13,390 nt of DNA from JBOGGN01 sp050744165 (GTDB lineage: Bacteria; Actinomycetota; Acidimicrobiia; Acidimicrobiales; Palsa-688): NCBI GenBank assembly GCA_050744165.1, contig JBOGGN010000182.1, positions 1 through 13,390 of the forward strand, written 5' to 3'. Under the pieces are notes generated by a model, which saw nothing but the letters and a program-made list of their open reading frames with translations, was not told where the DNA came from and ran no database searches. Positions within the stretch are counted from its first letter, which is position 1. Every line of letters starts with the position of its first letter. Below are positions 6,620-12,169 of the stretch, one piece after another. The translations under genes were made by a program, and so were the position numbers.

Positions 6620-8122
6620 GTGGCCATCGTCAAGGTGCTCGGGCTGGAAACCGAGTACGGCATCACAATCCGAGGCTCCTCGGACCCGAACCCGATTGCC
6701 GCGTCGTCCGCCCTCATCAACGCCTACGTGGCCGAGTTGGCCCGCAAGGTGGGTTGGGACTTCGAGGACGAGACGCCGGGGCGCGACGCCCGGGGCTTCG
6801 CCCGGGAGGGCGCTATGCCCCCTGAAGTCGAGACCCACCTGGTCAACGCCGTGCTGACCAATGGCGCCCGTTACTACGTCGACCATGCCCACCCCGAGTA
6901 CTCCACCCCGGAGTGCGCCAACGCCCTCGACGTGGTGCGCTTCGACAAGGCGGGGGAGCGAATCCTGGCCCGCTCGGTGGTGGCTGCGGGGCGGTTTCTG
7001 CCCCCGGGCCAATCCTTGGTGGTGTTGAAGAACAACTCCGACGGCAAGGGCAACTCCTACGGCACCCATGAGAACTACCTCATGGACCGGGGTGTGCCCT
7101 TCGCCCGCATCGTGCAGCGGGTCATACCTCACTTCGTGTCCCGGCAGATCTTCACCGGGGCCGGCAAGGTGGGCACCGAGGCGTCGTCGACGCTTGGCAT
7201 GGACGTCACCTTCCAGCTCACCCAGCGGGCCGACTTCTTCGAGGAGGAGGTCGGCCTCGAGACCACTCTCAAGCGGCCCATCGTCAACACCCGTGATGAG
7301 CCGCACTGCGACGCCCAGAAGTACCGCCGTCTGCACGTCATCGTGGGCGACGCCAACTTGTCGGAGATCTCGACCTTCCTCAAGGTGGGGACGACCGCCC
7401 TGGTGCTGTCGATGATCGAGGACGACTGGTTTGCCCGTGCCGGCGACCGGGACCTGATGCTGGCCGACCCCGTCATCTCGATGCGCCGTGTGTCCTACGA
7501 CCTGTCTTTGGGCCGGGCGCTCGAGCTGTCCGACGGGCGGACCATGACGGCGTTGGACATGCAGTGGGAACACCTCGACCTGGCCCGCAAGTATGCCGAG
7601 GACCGGGGCCTCGACTCGGTGGGCGGCGAAGAGATCGGCCGGGACATCCTGCGTCGCTGGGAAGAGGTGCTGGGCGCGCTGGAATCCGACCCCATGTCGC
7701 TGGCCACGACCCTCGACTGGGTGGCCAAGTACCGGGTCATCAACGGCTACCGGGAGCGCCACAGCCTCTCCTGGCGGGACCCCAAGCTGGCCGCCATGGA
7801 CCTCCAGTACCACGATGTTCGGCCCGAGCGGTCGCTCTACTCGCGTTTGGGCATCGAGCGGATGCTCAGCGAGGAGTCGGTGACTGCCGCCATCACCGAG
7901 CCGCCGACGACGACCCGGGCGTACTTTCGAGGAAAGTGTCTGGAACGTTGGGGTAGTCAGGTGGCGGCGGCAAACTGGGACTCGTTGGTCTTTGATCTCG
8001 GCGCCGACCCGCTTCGGCGGGTGCCGATGATGGAACCCCTAAGAGGTACCGCCGCTCATGTCGATGCTCTTTTACGGGAGTGCCACAGCCCCGCCGAGTT
8101 GCTCGCACGGCTCGGCGGCTAG
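6620..8122 (+). CDS. dop: Pup deamidase/depupylase Dop
   Basis: The protein has 500 residues from GTG 6620, with only a weak TTAGGG nine bases upstream. It belongs to the glutamine-synthetase-like Dop/PafA family. The metal/ATP-binding start is GLETEYGI (Glu10, Glu12). Dop rather than PafA is shown by the extra loop before the nucleophile (about residues 47-80, including RDARGF) and by the overall match to mycobacterial Dop: YVDHAHPEYS with catalytic Asp88, LKNNSDGKG, SYGTHENYL, GLETTLKRPI-NTRDEPH, YRRLHVIVGDANL, LSWRDPKL and TRAYFRGKCLERWG. The Dop loop is about five residues shorter than in M. tuberculosis. Dop removes Pup from tagged proteins and, where needed, converts a C-terminal Gln of Pup to Glu. 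Because Pup here already ends in Glu, only depupylation should be needed. It lies between arc and pup, in the usual order. Confidence 0.97.
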   Translation: MAIVKVLGLETEYGITIRGSSDPNPIAASSALINAYVAELARKVGWDFEDETPGRDARGFAREGAMPPEVETHLVNAVLTNGARYYVDHAHPEYSTPECANALDVVRFDKAGERILARSVVAAGRFLPPGQSLVVLKNNSDGKGNSYGTHENYLMDRGVPFARIVQRVIPHFVSRQIFTGAGKVGTEASSTLGMDVTFQLTQRADFFEEEVGLETTLKRPIVNTRDEPHCDAQKYRRLHVIVGDANLSEISTFLKVGTTALVLSMIEDDWFARAGDRDLMLADPVISMRRVSYDLSLGRALELSDGRTMTALDMQWEHLDLARKYAEDRGLDSVGGEEIGRDILRRWEEVLGALESDPMSLATTLDWVAKYRVINGYRERHSLSWRDPKLAAMDLQYHDVRPERSLYSRLGIERMLSEESVTAAITEPPTTTRAYFRGKCLERWGSQVAAANWDSLVFDLGADPLRRVPMMEPLRGTAAHVDALLRECHSPAELLARLGG

Positions 8123-8147
8123 GTAGCTTTGAGGACGGAGCGTGGTG

Positions 8148-8345
8148 ATGGCTGAACGCGAACAGATCAGGAAAACCTCGACCAGCCGGACGGACACTGA
8201 GACCGAGGAGGTCGCCCCCGCGTCGAGCGAGAAGGGCGAGAAGCTGAAGGCGGAGCTCGACGATCTGCTCGACGAGATCGACGAGGTACTGGACGAGAAC
8301 GCCGAGGAGTTCGTTCGGGCTTACGTCCAGAAGGGCGGCGAGTAG
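8148..8345 (+). CDS. pup: Prokaryotic ubiquitin-like protein Pup, ending in Gly-Gly-Glu
   Basis: The protein has 65 residues. The ATG at 8148 is preferred over GTGs at 8142 and 8145, since GGAG at 8137-8140 lies seven bases before it. The N-terminal third is polar and probably disordered. A charged helical stretch, LKAELDDLLDEIDEVLDE (33-50), is the part that pairs with the ARC coiled coil, followed by the family signature ENAEEFVRAYVQKGGE. The last residue is encoded as Glu, so Pup is ready for ligation without deamidation, as in Corynebacterium. PafA would join this Glu side chain to substrate lysines. It follows dop by 25 bp and is followed by a likely terminator, so it may be the last gene of an arc-dop-pup transcript. 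Confidence 0.97.
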   Translation: MAEREQIRKTSTSRTDTETEEVAPASSEKGEKLKAELDDLLDEIDEVLDENAEEFVRAYVQKGGE

Positions 8346-8413
8346 CCCCCGCTCGGGCGAGGGTACTGGGCCGCGGCTGCGGCTGCGGCGAGCCTCCAGA
8401 GGGCGCTGAACTG

Positions 8414-8433
8414 GGCCGAGCGGCGGCCTTTTT
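8414..8433 (+). terminator. Intrinsic terminator candidate downstream of pup
   Basis: GGCCG-AGCGG-CGGCC gives a perfect 5-bp all-GC stem (six with a G-U pair) with a 5-base loop, followed directly by TTTTT at 8429-8433. It starts 68 bases after the pup stop. It would separate arc-dop-pup transcription from prcBA. Confidence 0.55.
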
Positions 8434-8447
8434 GGCACCGTCCACCC

Positions 8448-8525
8448 TGGGCACCGCTGACCCTGGGTTCCGCTCGGCTTGGGCACCGCTGACCCTGGGT
8501 TCCGCTCGGCCTGGGCACCGCTGAC
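8448..8525 (+). repeat. 32-nt tandem repeat, about 2.4 copies
   Basis: Copies at 8448-8479 and 8480-8511 are identical except at the last base. They start TGGGCACCGCTGACCC and continue to CCGCTCGGC. A third partial copy (TGGGCACCGCTGAC) is at 8512-8525. Non-coding; role unknown. Confidence 0.9.
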
Positions 8526-8612
8526 GGCGCGGCTGACGGGCCTCAGCGATCCCGACCGCGGGTTTCGGCGGGGCGTCAGCGCGTGCGAGCAACCGAGCCA
8601 CGCGTCGGCCCG

Positions 8613-8664
8613 AACTGACGGCCGGAAGGAACTGGCGGCCGGAACTGACGGTGGGAACTGACGG
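8613..8664 (+). repeat. Four-copy AACTGRCGG direct repeat
   Basis: AACTGACGG occurs at 8613, 8643 and 8656, and AACTGGCGG at 8630, spaced 17, 13 and 13 bases apart. The last copy is part of the left arm of the 52-nt inverted repeat, and GTCAGTT recurs inverted in its right arm. The spacing resembles an array of protein-binding sites or an expanded repeat. Confidence 0.75.
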
Positions 8665-8705
8665 CGCTAGAACGCGTGATCACGCGTTCCAGCGACGTCA
8701 GTTCC
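8654..8705. repeat. 52-nt near-perfect inverted repeat
   Basis: Two 26-base arms meet at 8679/8680, and 24 of 26 positions pair. The outer part is GGAACTGACG / CGTCAGTTCC and the central 20 bases (8670-8689) are a perfect palindrome. The mismatches are 8664/8695 and 8669/8690. It could be a strong RNA hairpin, a dimeric regulator site or a remnant of a small mobile or REP-like element. It ends 35 bases before the nuclease-like gene. Confidence 0.92.
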
Positions 8706-8740
8706 GCCACGGCCCGCCGCCGCTGGCATGGGACTCAAAT

Positions 8741-9685
8741 ATGGCCGACAGACCAGACCGCCGGAAGGTAGAGAAGGCGCTTCACGAATGGATGGGCGCC
8801 CACTACAGCGTGATCTCCCTGGGCGAAAGCCGTGCAGTCGGCGCCACCTACTCGGTCATGCGATGGAAGGTGATGCGAGGCGAGCTGGACATGCCGTGCG
8901 TGGGCGTGTTCCGCAGCACGTCGGCCCCCCACACCCCTCACCAGAACACGCGTGTGGCGTATCTGGCGAGTGGCGGCCTGGTGTCCGACGCGTCGGGCGC
9001 CTGGCTTTGGGACCTCCTAAACACGGCGCCGGATCGCCCATTCGTGCGCACCACCGGCAGGATGCGCAAGTCGTCGACGGTGCCCTTCATCGTCCATGAG
9101 TCGAGCGATCTCGACATGTCAACAGGGTCGTCCCGGTACGGCATGTTGGTGACCAAGCCGATGCGGACCCTGGTCGACCTGGCCGGCACGGGCACCGACG
9201 GACAGCTCGTCGAAGCCGTCGACCGGGCGTTGGTGACCCGCCTGGTCAGCGTGGCTGGGATTGAGGCCGAGATCGATCGACTCTCCAAGCGAGGCCGCAA
9301 CGGCGTCGGGCGCCTCCGCGAGCACTTGGCCGATCACGGCTACCTGGACGCACCATCGCAAAGCGTGTTGGAGGCGCGCGCCTGGCGCCTCGTGCGGAGG
9401 ATCGGAATCCCACTTCCGGTTCCGCAGGTCGAGGCTGGCGACGATGGTCAGTACCGGCTGGACCTGGCCTGGCTCGACATCATGTTCGCGATCGAACTCG
9501 ACGGCTACGCGTGGCATCACAGCCCTGAACAGAAGCGCCGGGACGAGCTGCGCCGCCAGCGGCTACGAGAAGCGGGCTGGACGGTGCTGGTCTTCGACTG
9601 GTGGCAGCTCACCAAGCAGCCGGACTGGGTCATCGGTGAGATCCGCACGACCTACCAGCGCCTGGTGGCCAGGGCATCGCAGTAG
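8741..9685 (+). CDS. AbiEi-like N-terminal domain plus DUF559 (PD-(D/E)XK-type) nuclease-like protein
   Basis: The protein has 314 residues from ATG 8741. The frame is open to 8651, but that start would use the large palindrome as coding sequence. No strong ribosome binding site is seen. Residues 10-92 resemble the winged-helix 'AbiEi antitoxin' domain common in actinobacteria (ISLGESRAVGATYSVMRWKV, then CVGVFR, ending SGAWLWDLL). Residues 205-300 match the DUF559/Vsr-like endonuclease fold: Glu211, Asp241 (YRLDLAW), Glu252-Leu-Asp254 (AIELDGYAWHH), then RRDELRRQRLREAGWTVLVF. Many such genes are found in actinobacteria; their function is poorly known, and a toxin-antitoxin link rests on the domain name only. 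Its place between pup and prcB is unusual. The stop is only 14 bp before prcB, so it could be cotranscribed with prcBA. Domain assignment is from pattern memory and no activity is shown. Confidence 0.82.
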   Translation: MADRPDRRKVEKALHEWMGAHYSVISLGESRAVGATYSVMRWKVMRGELDMPCVGVFRSTSAPHTPHQNTRVAYLASGGLVSDASGAWLWDLLNTAPDRPFVRTTGRMRKSSTVPFIVHESSDLDMSTGSSRYGMLVTKPMRTLVDLAGTGTDGQLVEAVDRALVTRLVSVAGIEAEIDRLSKRGRNGVGRLREHLADHGYLDAPSQSVLEARAWRLVRRIGIPLPVPQVEAGDDGQYRLDLAWLDIMFAIELDGYAWHHSPEQKRRDELRRQRLREAGWTVLVFDWWQLTKQPDWVIGEIRTTYQRLVARASQ

Positions 9686-9699
9686 GGTTCCCCTCTTGT

Positions 9700-10497
9700 A
9701 TGCCGTTGCCCTTGTTTCCCGTGGAGGACGACCCAGGGCCTGACTTCCTCCAGTTGCTCCGGAAGCTGGGCCACGACCCCTTCTCGCCGCGAGGCGAAAA
9801 CCGGGCTTTAGAGCTCCTCCACGCCACGACCATCACTGCCATCCGCTACGCCGACGGGGTGGTAATGGCGGGCGACCGGCGGGCCACGGCGGGGTCGTCA
9901 ATCGCGCACCGTGGGATGGAGAAGGTGCAGCCGGCCGACCGGCACAGCGGTGTCGCCTTCGCGGGGGCGGCGGGGATCGGCATGGAAATGGTGCGGGTCT
10001 TCCAGCTACAGCTGGAGCACTACGAGAAGGTCGAGGGCTCGGCGGTCAGCCTGCTTGGAAAGGCCAATCAGCTTTCCCAGCTGCTCAAGGCCAACCTGGC
10101 GATGGCCATGCAAGGGTTCGTCGTCGTTCCCCTGTTCGCGGGCTACGACAAGCGCCAGAAGCGGGGCCGGATCTTCAGTTTCGACCCCACTGGGGGCTGC
10201 TACGAGGAACCGGAGTTTCACGCCGACGGGTCGGGCGGGCGCGACGCTCGGACCACGATCAAGCTGGGCTGGCGCGAGGGGATGGCGAGGGACGCCACCG
10301 TCGAGTTGGCCGTCCAGGCACTCTACGAGGCTGCGGACGAGGACTCCGCGACCGGCGGTCCGGACATGGTGCGAGGCATCTACCCGACCGTGGCCACCAT
10401 CACCTCCAGCGGCTTCGAGAGCCTTCCCGACACCGAGGTAGCGGAGCGTTTTGCGGCCGTGATCCAGTCCAAGAGTCGCCGGGGGATCCTGCCATGA
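9700..10497 (+). CDS. prcB: Proteasome beta subunit PrcB
   Basis: The protein has 265 residues from ATG 9700; no good ribosome binding site, so translation may be coupled to the gene 14 bp upstream. Residues 1-42 are a propeptide. Self-cleavage would expose Thr43 (LLHA|TTITAIRYADG). The catalytic triad of N-terminal nucleophile hydrolases is complete: Thr43, Asp59 (MAGDRR) and Lys75 (mature positions 1, 17 and 33). Family landmarks include LEHYEKVEG, LAMAMQGFVVVPL, DEDSATGGPDMVRGIYPT and the C-terminal region. The residue before the cleavage point is Ala42, where actinobacterial PrcB usually has Gly. Fourteen subunits form the two inner rings of the 20S core, the protease that degrades pupylated proteins delivered by ARC. 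Its stop overlaps the prcA start as ATGA, so the two subunits are translationally coupled. Confidence 0.97.
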   Translation: MPLPLFPVEDDPGPDFLQLLRKLGHDPFSPRGENRALELLHATTITAIRYADGVVMAGDRRATAGSSIAHRGMEKVQPADRHSGVAFAGAAGIGMEMVRVFQLQLEHYEKVEGSAVSLLGKANQLSQLLKANLAMAMQGFVVVPLFAGYDKRQKRGRIFSFDPTGGCYEEPEFHADGSGGRDARTTIKLGWREGMARDATVELAVQALYEAADEDSATGGPDMVRGIYPTVATITSSGFESLPDTEVAERFAAVIQSKSRRGILP

Positions 10498-11492
10498 GCA
10501 TGCCGTTCTACGTCGCCCCCGAGCAGTTCATGAAGGACAAGGCCGACTTCGCCCGAAAGAACATTGCCCGGGGCCGGCCGCTCGTGGCAACGACCTACGC
10601 CGACGGGGTGTTGATCTGCGCCGAGAACGCCTCCAAAACCCTGCACAAGGTGAGCGAGATATACGACCGCATCGCCTTCGCGGGAGTGGGCCGGTACAAC
10701 GAGTTCGACCTGCTGCGTCGCAGCGGGGTGCAGTACGCCGACGTCAAGGGCTACCAGTTCAGCCGGGAGGACGTCGACGCCCGGTCGCTGGCCAACCTCT
10801 ACGCCCAGCACATCGGAAATGTGTTCACCCACGAGCAGAAGCCGCTAGAGGTAGAGATCCTGGTGGCCGAGGTGGACACCGACGGGGGCGGCGATCAGCT
10901 GTTCCATATCCTGTACGACGGGTCGGTGGTCGACGAGGATCGGTTCTCGGTGCTCGGTGGCGAGGCGGAGGCGATCACCGGTCGCATGGCCCGGACCTAC
11001 CAGGCCGGGTGGACGCTGAGCGACGCCCTGAAGGCGTCCGTGGCGGCCCTCGGGGGCCCGGACAAAGCGATCGCGGTGCCCGATTTGGAGGTCGCGGTCC
11101 TCGCCCGCACCCAGAGCCGGCGGGCGTTCCGGCGGCTGGAGGATTCCGAGACGGCCGAGTTGCTGGAGGTGTCCGAGGCGGTGGAGGAGGAGCTGGCGGC
11201 GGTCGGACCGGGCGCGGGCGGGGAGCTGGCCGAGCTGCCCGAGCCGGGTGGGGAGCTGGCCGACGTGCCCCATCCGGCGTCGAAGTCGTCGAAGTCGGGC
11301 TCCGGAGGCGGTCGGGCGAGCTCCGGCGGGAAGCGCTCGAGTGGGTCGGGCACCGGTACTGGATCGGACCCGAGTGGGTCGGGTGCCGGTGCTGGGTCGG
11401 ACCCGAGTGGGTCGGGCTCGAGTGGTGGGTCGGGTACCGGTGCTGGCTCGGGCTCGGAAGAAGGCGGTACAGGCGGAGGCAACGCTGGCTGA
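10494..11492 (+). CDS. prcA: Proteasome alpha subunit PrcA with a long acidic/Gly-Ser C-terminal tail
   Basis: The protein has 332 residues, against about 250 in M. tuberculosis. The start overlaps the prcB stop (ATGA), with GGGGGAT upstream. The core, 1-235, is a standard alpha subunit: gating N-terminus MSMPFYVAPEQFM, RKNIARGR, AENASKTLHKVSEIYDRIAF with Lys52 in the pocket that receives the ARC C-terminus, GRYNEFDLLRRSG and LEVAVLARTQSRRAFRR. From about 236 it becomes a low-complexity tail: first acidic with two GGELA motifs, then about 70 residues of Gly/Ser with an 11-residue unit (SGSGxGxGSDP) from a 33-nt DNA repeat. Alpha C-termini lie on the outside of the barrel, so the tail should project into solvent. 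The function is not known; it may be a tether or a neutral repeat expansion. Confidence 0.96.
   Translation: MSMPFYVAPEQFMKDKADFARKNIARGRPLVATTYADGVLICAENASKTLHKVSEIYDRIAFAGVGRYNEFDLLRRSGVQYADVKGYQFSREDVDARSLANLYAQHIGNVFTHEQKPLEVEILVAEVDTDGGGDQLFHILYDGSVVDEDRFSVLGGEAEAITGRMARTYQAGWTLSDALKASVAALGGPDKAIAVPDLEVAVLARTQSRRAFRRLEDSETAELLEVSEAVEEELAAVGPGAGGELAELPEPGGELADVPHPASKSSKSGSGGGRASSGGKRSSGSGTGTGSDPSGSGAGAGSDPSGSGSSGGSGTGAGSGSEEGGTGGGNAG
11338..11455 (+). repeat. 33-nt tandem repeat in the prcA tail
   Basis: Units begin CGAGTGGGTCGGG at 11338, 11371 and 11404; the third is cut to 15 nt, and a variant unit starts CGAGTGGTGGGTCGGG at 11419. Thirty-three is a multiple of three, so expansion keeps the prcA frame and also keeps the overlapping def frame open (an Arg/Val-rich translation that is probably not used). 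Confidence 0.85.
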
Positions 11493-11515
11493 CCCAACGG
11501 ACGGAGCCGGCGCCG

Positions 11516-11545
11516 CCCAGCCAGCGTCCGCCCAGCCAGCGTCCG
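11516..11545 (+). repeat. Two tandem copies of a 15-nt repeat before def
   Basis: CCCAGCCAGCGTCCG is repeated exactly at 11516-11530 and 11531-11545, between the prcA stop and the start chosen for def. In the def frame it would code for a repeated five-residue Ala/Pro/Gln/Ser motif, which would be linker if translation begins upstream. Confidence 0.9.
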
Positions 11546-11550
11546 CGCCG

Positions 11551-12129
11551 GTGGTGGTGCAGGCCGGCAGCCTCGGGCTGCGCCGGCCGTCGTATACGGT
11601 CGACCTCGACGCCATCGGCTCGCCCGAGCTCGCCGAACTGATCGACGCCCTCCACGCGGGCCTTGCGTCAGTGCCCGGGGTCGGTCTGGCGGCGCCACAG
11701 ATTGGGGTGCCGCTGCGGGTGGTGCTGGTCCAGGACCCGCCCGAGTTTCACACCCGGATCACCGACACTCGCCGGGACGAGCTGGAGCGGGAGGTCATCG
11801 AGCCGTACGTGCTCATCAACCCCGAGATTGAGGCGGTCGGTTCGGAGCGACGGACATTTTTCGAGGGCTGCCTGAGCGTGGACGGCTACTGCGCCCTGGT
11901 GACCCGGGCTCGCACGGTTCGCTGCCAGTGGCTGGACCCCGACGGCAAGGCCCATGAGGCGGTGCGCAGTGGCTGGCACGCCCGCATCCTCCAGCACGAA
12001 ATCGACCACCTGAACGGCGTGCTGTATGTCGACCGGATGTACAGCCGTTCCTTCATGACGAACACCAACCATGTTGAGTGGGTGGGGCGGTCCATCGAGG
12101 AGATCCGGGAAGCCTTCGGGATCCTCTGA
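11551..12129 (+). CDS. def: Peptide deformylase
   Basis: It removes the formyl group from the N-terminal Met of new proteins, using a bound metal. All three family motifs are present in order: GVGLAAPQIG, EGCLS with the metal-binding Cys (FFEGCLSVDGY), and QHEIDHLNG with the HExxH metal site. GTG 11551 gives 192 residues and begins where homology starts (MVVQAGSLGLRRPSYTVD). The start is uncertain: the frame is open back to 11248 through the prcA tail. Other candidates are GTG 11440 and a non-standard CTG at 11485, which has GGCGGAGG five bases upstream and overlaps the prcA stop; no start has both a good codon and a good binding site. It follows prcA in the position where pafA is often found, and may be in the same transcript. 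It ends 40 bp from a convergent gene. Confidence 0.93.
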   Translation: MVVQAGSLGLRRPSYTVDLDAIGSPELAELIDALHAGLASVPGVGLAAPQIGVPLRVVLVQDPPEFHTRITDTRRDELEREVIEPYVLINPEIEAVGSERRTFFEGCLSVDGYCALVTRARTVRCQWLDPDGKAHEAVRSGWHARILQHEIDHLNGVLYVDRMYSRSFMTNTNHVEWVGRSIEEIREAFGIL

Positions 12130-12157
12130 CGATCCCTAGGGCTGACGATCCCTAGGG
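12127..12157 (+). repeat. Tandem 15-nt repeat covering the def stop codon
   Basis: TGACGATCCCTAGGG occurs at 12127-12141 and 12143-12157, one base apart. The first TGA is the def stop. The only other sequence in the 40-bp gap to the convergent gene is unremarkable. Each copy has the palindrome CCCTAGGG; no T-run, so I do not call a terminator. Confidence 0.9.
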
Positions 12158-12169
12158 TCCATGCTCCCA

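Larger units (their letters stand above)
8346..8740. other. 395-bp repeat-rich spacer between pup and the nuclease-like gene
   Basis: No gene is supported here; the open frames are repeat translations without a ribosome binding site. It holds, in order, a terminator-like hairpin (8414-8433), a 32-nt tandem repeat (8448-8525), four copies of AACTGRCGG (8613-8664) and a 52-nt inverted repeat (8654-8705). CTGACGG also occurs at 8521 and 8533. In most actinobacteria pup and prcB are close neighbours, so both the length and the structure are out of the ordinary. Confidence 0.7.

Noticed and set aside
5194..6720. 508-residue open frame on the minus strand opposite arc
   Set aside because: It lies antisense to an unmistakable ARC gene and extends past its end. 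Its translation is Gly/Val/His/Leu-rich with no domain, as expected opposite GC-rich codons.
6356..7813. 485-residue open frame on the minus strand opposite dop
   Set aside because: It is antisense to a fully recognisable Dop, and its composition is that of a shadow frame.
8448..8525. CRISPR-like array in the pup-nuclease spacer
   Set aside because: The copies are directly adjacent with no unique spacers between them, so it is a plain tandem repeat.
8654..8705. Intrinsic terminator at the large palindrome
   Set aside because: No T-run follows on either strand, and a clearer terminator-like hairpin already lies at 8414-8433.
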